Assembly (NCBI GenBank): GCA_009775365.1
Contig: VSPM01000059.1
Location: 1-16,988, forward strand
Length of the DNA: 16,988 nt
Direction of reading: 5' to 3'
Origin: Muribaculaceae bacterium
GTDB lineage: Bacteria; Bacteroidota; Bacteroidia; Bacteroidales; Muribaculaceae
Below the pieces are notes generated by a model, which was not told where the DNA came from, did no database searches, and saw only the letters and a program-made list of their open reading frames with translations. The position numbers and the translations under genes were made by a program. Below are positions 1 through 5,448 of the stretch, piece after piece (the first letter of the stretch is position 1; the number at the start of each line of letters is the position of its first letter).

Positions 1-9
1 CAAATTTAC

Positions 10-76
10 CCGATTCGTACTGAATCGGGTAAGGGGGCTTTTGTCGTTATTTTGTGCTTAAATGAAAGAGCCGTGT
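10..76 (+). repeat. 67-bp dispersed repeat, left copy
   Basis: This stretch is the exact reverse complement of 16846-16912, with no mismatch over 67 bp. It begins with a hairpin: TTACCCGATTC at 6-16 pairs with GAATCGGGTAA at 22-32 around a 5-nt loop. A G-rich run and a T-rich segment follow. A fragment of the hairpin arm (GATTCGGGTAAG) recurs at 86-97. No protein reading is convincing. It could be a dispersed palindromic element, a mobile-element end or a transcription terminator. The identity of the two copies is seen directly; the role is unknown. Confidence 0.9.
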
Positions 77-104
77 TCATCTGGCGATTCGGGTAAGTTG
101 ATGT

Positions 105-138
105 CAATAAAAAAGGTGCTTCGCAAGAAGCACCTTTT
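105..138 (-). terminator. Intrinsic terminator of acpP-fabF
   Basis: An 11-bp stem (111-121 with 128-138) has a 6-nt loop. On the minus strand it is followed by a run of T (complement of the A run near 109-114). It lies 25 nt past the fabF stop codon, so it should end the acpP-fabF transcript. Confidence 0.85.
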
Positions 139-162
139 AAATATAAAGAGATTTGAAAAAGA

Positions 163-1428
163 TTATTCTTTATACTTTTTGAAGATGATGGCTGCGTTGT
201 GTCCACCGAATCCGAAGGTGTTGGAAAGCACGGCGTTGATGTCGCGTTTCTGAGCCTTGTTGAAGGTGAAGTTGAGGTCATAGTCCACCTCGGGGTCGTT
301 GTCGCCTTCCACGTGGTTGATTGTGGGGGGCACGATTCCGTCGGTTATGGCCTTCACGCTGAAAAGGGCCTCAAGCGCTCCGGCTGCTCCGAGGAGATGG
401 CCGGTCATAGACTTGGTAGAGCTGAGGTTGATTTTATAAGCGTGGTCGCCAAACACTTCTTTGATTGCTTTTGCCTCGCTGATGTCGCCTACAGGGGTTG
501 ATGTGCCGTGAAGGTTGATATAGTCAATGTCTTCAGGATTCATCTCGGCATCTTTGAGAGCGTTTTCCATCACGAGTCTTGCTCCGAGTCCCTGGGGATG
601 AGTGGCTGTGATATGGTAGGCGTCGGCGCTCATGCCTCCACCCGCCACTTCCGCGTAGATATGTGCTCCGCGAGCTTTAGCGTGCTCCAGTTCTTCAAGC
701 ACGAGAGCTGCGGCGCCTTCGCCGATTACAAAGCCGTCGCGGCTTCCGGAGAATGGGCGCGATGCGCTTTTCGGATCGTCGTTGCGTGTCGAGAGGGCCT
801 TCATGGAGTTGAAGCCTCCAACGCCTGCGGGATAGATTGCGGCTTCAGCACCGCCGGCAACAATGGCGTCGGCCATGCCGAGGCGCACGATGTTGAAGGC
901 GTCGACGAGCGCGTTGTTGGAAGATGCGCAGGCCGATACAGTGCCGAAGTTGGGACCGCGGAACTCATGGTCGATGGAGATGTGTCCTGCGGCTATGTCG
1001 GCAATCATTTTAGGAATGAAGAAAGGGTTGTATTTCGGACCCTGCTCCTCGCCGTGGAGGGCATAGTATCCGGCCTCTTCCTCAAAAGTGTGGAGGCCGC
1101 CGATTCCGGCAGCGAAAATCACTCCTACGCGTTTTTTTTTAAGTTTCTGGTTTTCAAGATTCGCGTCGTTGATGGCCTCGTCGGCAGCCACAAGGGCATA
1201 CATGGCGTAGAGGTCGAGCGTGCGGGCTTTCTTGCGGTCGAAGTGGTCGGCCGGGTTGAAGTCTTTAACCTCGCATGCAAACTGAGTCTTGAATTTCGAC
1301 GCATCGAAATGCGTGATGGGCCCCGCTCCGCTTACGCCGTTGACTGCATTTTCCCATGTAGTCTTGACGTCATTGCCAATAGGAGTGAGCGCGCCGAGTC
1401 CGGTTACTACAACTCTTTTTAATTCCAT
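163..1428 (-). CDS. fabF: Beta-ketoacyl-ACP synthase II (FabF)
   Basis: This 421-residue protein is a condensing enzyme of type II fatty-acid synthesis. It joins malonyl-ACP to a growing acyl-ACP in the cytoplasm, releasing CO2. The thiolase-fold catalytic triad is visible: Cys167 in VSACASS, His307 in LHGTSTPVGD and His344 in MTGHLLGAAG, with Lys339 in STKS and the C-terminal NTFGFGGHN glycine-rich loop. The length is close to the usual 410-415 residues. The ATG start begins MELKRVVVTGLGALTPIG, the canonical N-terminus. It lies 33 nt downstream of acpP and must be co-transcribed with it. In many bacteria rnc follows acpP-fabF; here a terminator and a dispersed repeat come next, so that linkage is broken at this side of the window. 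FabB is the only close alternative, and FabF is favoured by context. Confidence 0.97.
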   Translation of the reverse strand: MELKRVVVTGLGALTPIGNDVKTTWENAVNGVSGAGPITHFDASKFKTQFACEVKDFNPADHFDRKKARTLDLYAMYALVAADEAINDANLENQKLKKKRVGVIFAAGIGGLHTFEEEAGYYALHGEEQGPKYNPFFIPKMIADIAAGHISIDHEFRGPNFGTVSACASSNNALVDAFNIVRLGMADAIVAGGAEAAIYPAGVGGFNSMKALSTRNDDPKSASRPFSGSRDGFVIGEGAAALVLEELEHAKARGAHIYAEVAGGGMSADAYHITATHPQGLGARLVMENALKDAEMNPEDIDYINLHGTSTPVGDISEAKAIKEVFGDHAYKINLSSTKSMTGHLLGAAGALEALFSVKAITDGIVPPTINHVEGDNDPEVDYDLNFTFNKAQKRDINAVLSNTFGFGGHNAAIIFKKYKE

Positions 1429-1461
1429 ATCGGGAAACTGGTGTGGGATTGGGGGTTAGGA

Positions 1462-1698
1462 TTATTTCGAGTGCTCCTCGATGTATGTGATAGCGTCGCC
1501 TACAGTTGTGATCTTCTCAGCGTCCTCGTCAGGAATTGTGATGCCGAATTCCTTCTCGAACTCCATGATGAGCTCTACAGTGTCGAGAGAGTCAGCGCCG
1601 AGGTCTTTGCTGAACTCAGCTGCGGGAGTAACTTCGTTTTCATCTACTGTGAGTTTGTCAACGATGATAGCTTTTACTCTTGATGCTATATCTGCCAT
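1462..1698 (-). CDS. acpP: Acyl carrier protein
   Basis: A 78-residue acidic protein that carries acyl chains on a 4'-phosphopantetheine arm during fatty-acid synthesis. Ser37, in the invariant GADSLDTVEL motif, is the attachment site. The protein is the typical single four-helix domain of 75-80 residues. The ATG start gives the usual MADIASRVKAIIVDKL beginning. It is the first gene of an acpP-fabF operon, with 33 nt before fabF. The upstream region holds a promoter-like element and an imperfect inverted repeat that may be an operator. Identification is essentially certain. Confidence 0.98.
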   Translation of the reverse strand: MADIASRVKAIIVDKLTVDENEVTPAAEFSKDLGADSLDTVELIMEFEKEFGITIPDEDAEKITTVGDAITYIEEHSK

Positions 1699-1748
1699 AA
1701 TTTTCTAAATTGATTGATTAAAAAATGATTTTTTGTAATTTCAGACTG

Positions 1749-1788
1749 CAAAGTAAGTGAAAAAAATCCAATTGAGGAAATTTTTCAC
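1749..1788 (-). promoter_or_regulatory. Possible acpP promoter with operator-like inverted repeat
   Basis: On the minus strand TTACTTTG (1749-1756) is one base from the Bacteroidota -7 pattern TAnnTTTG, about 50 nt before acpP. Directly upstream, where the -33 contact would lie, is an imperfect palindrome: GTGAAAAA at 1757-1764 against TTTTTCAC at 1781-1788, with an inner TCC/GGA pair. A clear TTG at the right spacing is missing. The palindrome is seen directly; operator function is inference. Confidence 0.35.
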
Positions 1789-1789
1789 T

Positions 1790-1826
1790 AAAAATTGCAC
1801 GGAAATCTGCTTTCTGTGCAATTTTT
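1790..1826. terminator. Bidirectional terminator-like hairpin upstream of acpP
   Basis: AAAAATTGCAC at 1790-1800 pairs perfectly with GTGCAATTTTT at 1816-1826. The inner bases GAAA/TTTC extend the stem to a 5-nt loop. The A tract on one arm and T tract on the other suit termination in either direction. No gene currently ends here, so it may separate acpP from the island, or be left over from an earlier neighbour. Confidence 0.6.
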
Positions 1827-1890
1827 AACTTGTCGTTGACAGAAACTTTATAGCTGACGGAGACTGTCAGGCATAGCGGAACTGAATCAT

Positions 1891-1974
1891 ATGTTGAATC
1901 CGGATACCTCTGTCCATATGGCAAAGAGACAGGGGTGATACGCAGGCGGCAATAATCAGGAGGACATTGCCAAT
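1891..1974 (+). repeat. Structured repeat, copy 1 (left flank of AT-rich island)
   Basis: This segment matches 5249-5345 in the same orientation, roughly four bases in five over the first 60 bp. The shared block runs from TTGAATCCGGA through CATATGGCAAAGAGA to GGCAAT, and ATTGCCAAT closes it. Two hairpins can be drawn. H1 pairs 1905-1914 with 1928-1937 (10 bp including two G-T pairs) around a CATATGGCAAAGA loop. H2 pairs GGCAAT (1948-1953) with ATTGCC (1966-1971). Comparison with copy 2 shows a compensatory change in H1. The G-T pairs favour a plus-strand RNA if it is transcribed. The family is not one I can name. Confidence 0.75.
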
Positions 1975-1998
1975 CGTTCTTAAATAGTTTATGTTTCA

Positions 1999-2030
1999 TT
2001 TGCTATTGTCAATAAAATTCTATAATTTTA
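1999..2030 (+). promoter_or_regulatory. Candidate promoter of the TPR-HTH gene
   Basis: TTG at 1999-2001 is followed 21 nt later by TAATTTTA (2023-2030), one base from TAnnTTTG. The predicted transcript would start near 2035 and have a 25-30 nt leader before the ATG at 2062. The region is AT-rich, so chance matches are likely. Confidence 0.35.
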
Positions 2031-2061
2031 TAAAAATTATTAACGATAACATCTGACTGTC

Positions 2062-3837
2062 ATGAGCTACAGGCTATTTGCTATTTTCATTTTTTTTATT
2101 GTCTCCTGCGGAAGGCAAGATAATGACCCGAGGCTTATAAAAATTGCGGAGAATATTTCAGTCAGTCCCAAAGAAGCGTTGGCCGACTTAGATGCCATCA
2201 ATTCTGATGCCCTGAATGATTCAGATAGACATTTATATGATTTCCTAACAATAAAAGCCAAAGACAAAGCAGGCATAACCCATATGTCAGACAGTTTAAT
2301 TCTGGATGTCATAGACTATTATAAAATTAAGTCGGAAGATATAATTTATCCGGAAGTCTTATTCTACGGAGGGCGCGTCTATTCTGACCTTGAAGACTAT
2401 ATGAGTGCTGTTAAATACTTCCAAGAGGCATTAAGCATCCTTTCTGACGACAATTCTAATCAGCGGCTTCGCTGCAATATACTGATTCAGATGGGAACGT
2501 TGTTTAACCGAATGGAACTCTTTGACTATGCGGTCTCCTATTTGAAGGAGGCTGTCGAAAACAACAGATTATATGCTGACACATTAGACATGGCCTATTG
2601 CAATAACTTGTTGGGAGAGGCATATGCCGGCCTGAAGAACTATGATTCTGCTGAAAGCGCGATTAAAAAATCAATAGCATTGACACGACAAATCGCCCAT
2701 CCGGATTCTGCCGCAATGCTGGTAAGTTTGTCTGTTTTGGCGAACAGGATAGGAGACGCTGATGCGGCGCTTGGCATCTTGCACTCTGTTTCAGAAGCAG
2801 GTCGTCGGCCGTATTTTATCACTCCTCGAGTTGCCGATATATATATTGAATCAAATGTATTGGATACTGCATACTTGATTGCACATGAACTTGCCACAAG
2901 CTCCGGCATAGGCAACCGTAAAGCCGGATATGGAATTTTGTTGTCTTCTGAGTTAAGGAATATGGTCCCACTTGATTCATTAAATTATTTTTTGGGGGAA
3001 TATAAAAACACGCTTGAATTATCTGTGTCTGAAAACGAATTAAAAATACGAAGACTCCTAAAGTCTAATTATGACTATTGGATTTATGAAGAAGAAAAAA
3101 ATAAGACAATGAAAACCGAAAGAATGTTAAAGGATTGGATTGCCGGATTTTCTGTACTAACCCTCTTGCTGGTAAGCAAAAATCTGTTTAAGAAGATTCT
3201 GTTATACCAATCAAGGATTGTTCTTATGCGTGAGTCTCTTTCGGATATAATGCAATTGCGCAAGTCATTATCAGACGAACAAATGGCATCTGACACTGAG
3301 AATGGTTTTTCAATCAATGAAAATGATATTTGTGAAAACAATCAATTCGACCGGTCGGCCCTTTCTTCTAATAAAAGAGAAAACTTAAACACAAGTATAA
3401 AATATCTTGGTAAAAATGAATGTATGCTTAGGGAAAAACTAAGAAAGGAACTTATTGCATTATTTAATTCTTCGTTGAATCCAGCCCCGGTGTCAACTGT
3501 AATCACTTGTTCCCATGCATATGAGCAAATTCTTGAGTATCTTAAAAACAACAAACCAATATCCGAAACCAATCCTGTCTGGAATGATTTGGAAGTTGCA
3601 GTAGTAGAGAGTTCAAAAGAATTCAAAATAAGACTACAACTCTTGACCGGAGGGTGTTCGGAAGAAGATTACCATTTGGCGTTGCTCATAAAGTCCGGTT
3701 TTACTACTACCCAACTGTCCGTTCTGATTGGGAGAACCAAATCTACTATTTCTTATCGAAGAAAGGGATTATGTGCAAAGCTATTGGGAAATGGATTTGA
3801 GACCAAGGCTATTGACACAATTATAAGGGCAATATAG
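2062..3837 (+). CDS. TPR-repeat membrane regulator with C-terminal HTH
   Basis: This 591-residue protein begins with a signal peptide ending in a lipobox-like IVSC (Cys16). Residues about 90-300 form helical TPR-like repeats, for example the block around YPEVLFYGGRVYSDLEDY. A short hydrophobic segment at 359-372 (WIAGFSVLTLLLVS) comes next, then a coiled-coil-like stretch. The C-terminus carries a helix-turn-helix around 537-570 (GFTTTQLSVLIGRTKSTISY), resembling LuxR/GerE-type HTHs. This is a recognisable Bacteroidota architecture: periplasmic sensor, one membrane crossing, cytoplasmic DNA-binding tail. The ligand and target are unknown. It is the only plus-strand gene in the window and converges on the lipoprotein and micro-peptide genes, which makes them likely targets by inference. 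Base composition is much more AT-rich than fabF or korA, suggesting transfer. No nearby terminator follows; the first good one is at 4155-4191. Confidence 0.85.
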   Translation: MSYRLFAIFIFFIVSCGRQDNDPRLIKIAENISVSPKEALADLDAINSDALNDSDRHLYDFLTIKAKDKAGITHMSDSLILDVIDYYKIKSEDIIYPEVLFYGGRVYSDLEDYMSAVKYFQEALSILSDDNSNQRLRCNILIQMGTLFNRMELFDYAVSYLKEAVENNRLYADTLDMAYCNNLLGEAYAGLKNYDSAESAIKKSIALTRQIAHPDSAAMLVSLSVLANRIGDADAALGILHSVSEAGRRPYFITPRVADIYIESNVLDTAYLIAHELATSSGIGNRKAGYGILLSSELRNMVPLDSLNYFLGEYKNTLELSVSENELKIRRLLKSNYDYWIYEEEKNKTMKTERMLKDWIAGFSVLTLLLVSKNLFKKILLYQSRIVLMRESLSDIMQLRKSLSDEQMASDTENGFSINENDICENNQFDRSALSSNKRENLNTSIKYLGKNECMLREKLRKELIALFNSSLNPAPVSTVITCSHAYEQILEYLKNNKPISETNPVWNDLEVAVVESSKEFKIRLQLLTGGCSEEDYHLALLIKSGFTTTQLSVLIGRTKSTISYRRKGLCAKLLGNGFETKAIDTIIRAI

Positions 3838-3910
3838 ACAGAGGCAAGGCAACGTTATTACTTTATGACTATTTTTCTTGCCATATTCTATAACAATTCC
3901 TCAAGACCTG

Positions 3911-4024
3911 TCATTTCTTGTTGATCAGATTATTTAAAATATATCTGAAGATTTTAGGCCCGTAGTAACCTCCGCAACATGAAGCCACCACAATCTCTAT
4001 AATTGTATTAATCGTCTCATTCAT
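3911..4024 (-). CDS. Micro-peptide B, 37 residues, Cys-Cys-Gly-Gly core
   Basis: This reading frame begins MNETINTIIEIVVASCCGGY and ends with NNLINKK and a TGA stop. An amphipathic or hydrophobic N-terminal half leads to a CCGGYYGPK core and a basic tail. The ATG overlaps the stop of micro-peptide A as ATGA (4021-4024), the classic arrangement for translational coupling, and that overlap is the main reason to believe it. The upstream leader is AT-rich, as usual in Bacteroidota. It lies in the AT-rich island downstream of the lipoprotein gene on the same strand. I do not recognise a family. A secreted or membrane-active peptide, a precursor peptide or a small toxin all fit. A chance ORF is possible because of its length. 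Confidence 0.5.
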   Translation of the reverse strand: MNETINTIIEIVVASCCGGYYGPKIFRYILNNLINKK

Positions 4025-4140
4025 GATTTTGATTGTTTATTTTTATGTTTGACTATAAGTTTAAGAACAATCATAATCAACGTATACAAAACATTTGATG
4101 CGCCGATTATCGCAAAGCAATTATGAATCAACTCTCTCAT
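4021..4140 (-). CDS. Micro-peptide A, 39 residues, single membrane helix
   Basis: This reading frame begins MRELIHNCFAIIGASNVLYT. It continues with a very hydrophobic stretch (LIMIVLKLIV) and ends in a strongly basic tail, KHKNKQSKS. Residues about 8-30 could form one transmembrane helix, with the basic tail in the cytoplasm. The stop codon overlaps the start of micro-peptide B by 4 nt. It starts 73 nt after the lipoprotein stop, with a 10-bp stem-loop 14 nt before its ATG. The small size, single helix and charged end recall small membrane toxins or holin-like peptides, but no family is recognised. The coding claim rests on the coupled overlap and the island context. Confidence 0.5.
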   Translation of the reverse strand: MRELIHNCFAIIGASNVLYTLIMIVLKLIVKHKNKQSKS

Positions 4141-4154
4141 AGAAGTCTATTTTG

Positions 4155-4191
4155 GGGAGAATCCCAAAAGTTACAGGATTCTCCCATTTTT
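4155..4191 (+). terminator. Plus-strand terminator at end of TPR-HTH transcript
   Basis: GGGAGAATCC (4155-4164) pairs perfectly with GGATTCTCCC (4176-4185) around an 11-nt loop, followed on the plus strand by ATTTTT (4186-4191). On the minus strand the hairpin is followed by CAAAATAG, not a T tract, so lipoprotein transcripts should read through it into the micro-peptide genes. It lies 318 nt past the TPR-HTH stop. Confidence 0.75.
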
Positions 4192-4213
4192 GTATCATTA
4201 TAGTTTGTCAAAT

Positions 4214-5047
4214 TCAACCAAAAATAAATTTTGTAATCAACTTGCCAACCTTCCCCACAATACCGGTAGATCCGGTAATTGCACCTCCTAATGCACTATA
4301 GCCTACAGCCTTGGCATCAACTTTACCAGTCGTAGAGTACTGTATTATAGCGGAAGATGCCGCTCCAACAATAGCTCCGGCAACATCTGCCCCAATCACT
4401 TCTGTAGCAGCCCGTGTAGGTATGTCCTCATCATTCCACCATTCCATTGAGGCCTTTGCTATAGAAAGGATATAACCAGAATATAATCCATCTTTTTTTA
4501 TAGACAAACCATATTTGTTATTCCACAATAAGCATAACCTATCAACAGTTTCAGTCAATTGAGCGTTTGTAATCACTCCATCCATATTCTTTTTTGTGTC
4601 GGTTGCAAGCTCATTTAGTATTGATAACTCAAAATTATCAATAACTTGCAAATGAAACAACCTGCCAAACTGAGCGGAAATCTCGCTTAGATTTCCATTA
4701 GGAAATGCAGACACGTATAATTTGTCTGTATCATAAAATTCTTTTGTATCGCAAATAGAGTTGACCAAAATATCTTTGTATACAGGTTCAATATTTAAGG
4801 ATTGAGCCTGAGCTACTTGTTGGATATGAACTTGTTCCCAGTCAATTTGAGTATGTCCGGTACGTGTCCCTTCTTCATGTCCATCTCTTGACACGCTATC
4901 CAGAAAACTGTTATGTAATGTACCTAACCATGCAAAATCATCTATCGATCGAATGGATTTTGCTGTAGGCTCTACATCCTGATTGTTGGAGCATCCTCCA
5001 ATGACAATCGATAGTAGCATGCAAATGTAAATTTTAAAATTTCTCAT
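4214..5047 (-). CDS. Lipoprotein with glycine-rich hydrophobic C-terminus
   Basis: This 277-residue protein has a signal peptide and lipobox ending IGGC (Cys19), so it is probably lipidated and exported. The middle (about 30-210) is polar and mostly helical in character, with no motif I recognise. The last 60 residues are quite different: two glycine/alanine-rich hydrophobic segments, about 217-236 (VIGADVAGAIVGAASSAIIQ) and about 251-277 (SALGGAITGSTGIVGK and onward), ending in KLITKFIFG. Small-residue hairpins like this occur in membrane-inserting bacteriocins and pore formers, which is a resemblance only. It has a candidate promoter with an exact -7 match about 105 nt upstream, and two micro-peptide genes follow on the same strand. 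The AT-rich composition matches the convergent regulator. Function is unknown. Confidence 0.8.
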   Translation of the reverse strand: MRNFKIYICMLLSIVIGGCSNNQDVEPTAKSIRSIDDFAWLGTLHNSFLDSVSRDGHEEGTRTGHTQIDWEQVHIQQVAQAQSLNIEPVYKDILVNSICDTKEFYDTDKLYVSAFPNGNLSEISAQFGRLFHLQVIDNFELSILNELATDTKKNMDGVITNAQLTETVDRLCLLWNNKYGLSIKKDGLYSGYILSIAKASMEWWNDEDIPTRAATEVIGADVAGAIVGAASSAIIQYSTTGKVDAKAVGYSALGGAITGSTGIVGKVGKLITKFIFG

Positions 5048-5151
5048 ATATTTGATTTTTAGATAATAATGTTGTATAATCTACCCATATATCAGAAACG
5101 ACAAAATAAACCATTATTCGTTTTTATGTTTGTATTGATATTAGGTTTACG

Positions 5152-5182
5152 CAAAGTTAATGTATTGCCATATGAATCACAT
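5152..5182 (-). promoter_or_regulatory. Candidate promoter of the lipoprotein/micro-peptide operon
   Basis: On the minus strand TAACTTTG (complement of 5152-5159) matches TAnnTTTG exactly. Twenty nt upstream is ATG (5180-5182) in place of TTG, a one-base deviation. The predicted leader before the lipoprotein ATG is about 100 nt, long enough to carry regulation. Confidence 0.5.
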
Positions 5183-5248
5183 AAAAATTTTGTTCGAATT
5201 TTGTTCGAAAATGTTATGTGGTTGATTCCCAGTTGTCTTACAATGGTA

Positions 5249-5345
5249 ATGTTTTGAATCCGGACACCGCTGTACATATGGCAAAGAGATACAGGAGTGA
5301 GACGCGGCCGGCAATTGTTGGATTATCTTTGTGAGTATTGCCAAT
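5249..5345 (+). repeat. Structured repeat, copy 2 (right flank of AT-rich island)
   Basis: This is the partner of 1891-1974 in the same orientation. H1 here is CTGTA (5270-5274) with TACAG (5290-5294), and an outer CAC/GTG (5265-5267 with 5297-5299). The loop is CATATGGCAAAGAGA. H2 is GGCAAT (5310-5315) with ATTGCC (5337-5342) around a longer loop than in copy 1. The inner pair is C-G in copy 1 and A-T here, and an outer T-G became C-G, so pairing is kept while the sequence changes. Confidence 0.75.
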
Positions 5346-5351
5346 GGAATA

Positions 5352-5398
5352 TAATCAGTACGGCTCCGCGCTGTCAATGCGCGGAGCCGTACTGATTA
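5352..5398. terminator. Strong 20-bp hairpin after korB
   Basis: A perfect 20-bp stem (5352-5371 with 5379-5398) has a 7-nt TGTCAAT loop and is very GC-rich in its inner half. It lies 51 nt past the korB stop. The minus-strand continuation (ATTCCATTGG) has no real T tract, so it may act as a 3' RNA-stabilising structure, not a textbook terminator. It abuts structured repeat copy 2. Confidence 0.65.
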
Positions 5399-5448
5399 AT
5401 GCCGGATTCCAAAGTTGAGTGGATTCCAGATTCCGTATCTTCCTGTTT

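Noticed and set aside
508..1422. A 304-residue plus-strand open frame opposite fabF
   Set aside because: It lies wholly antisense to a certain fabF gene. Its protein is Cys/His/Val-rich with no recognisable domain, as expected for the shadow of a GC-rich gene.
1718..1999. A 93-residue minus-strand frame upstream of acpP
   Set aside because: It runs through the acpP promoter region, a terminator hairpin and structured repeat copy 1. Its similarity to the frame at 5177-5377 comes from the shared repeat, not from a gene.
4190..4212. TTGACA and TATAAT-like words on the minus strand before the micro-peptides
   Set aside because: They are only 3 nt apart, not the 16-18 needed, and Bacteroidota use a different consensus.
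5177..5377. A 66-residue minus-strand frame over structured repeat copy 2
   Set aside because: The frame overlaps the repeat and the 20-bp hairpin. Indels between the two repeat copies shift frame, which argues against coding.
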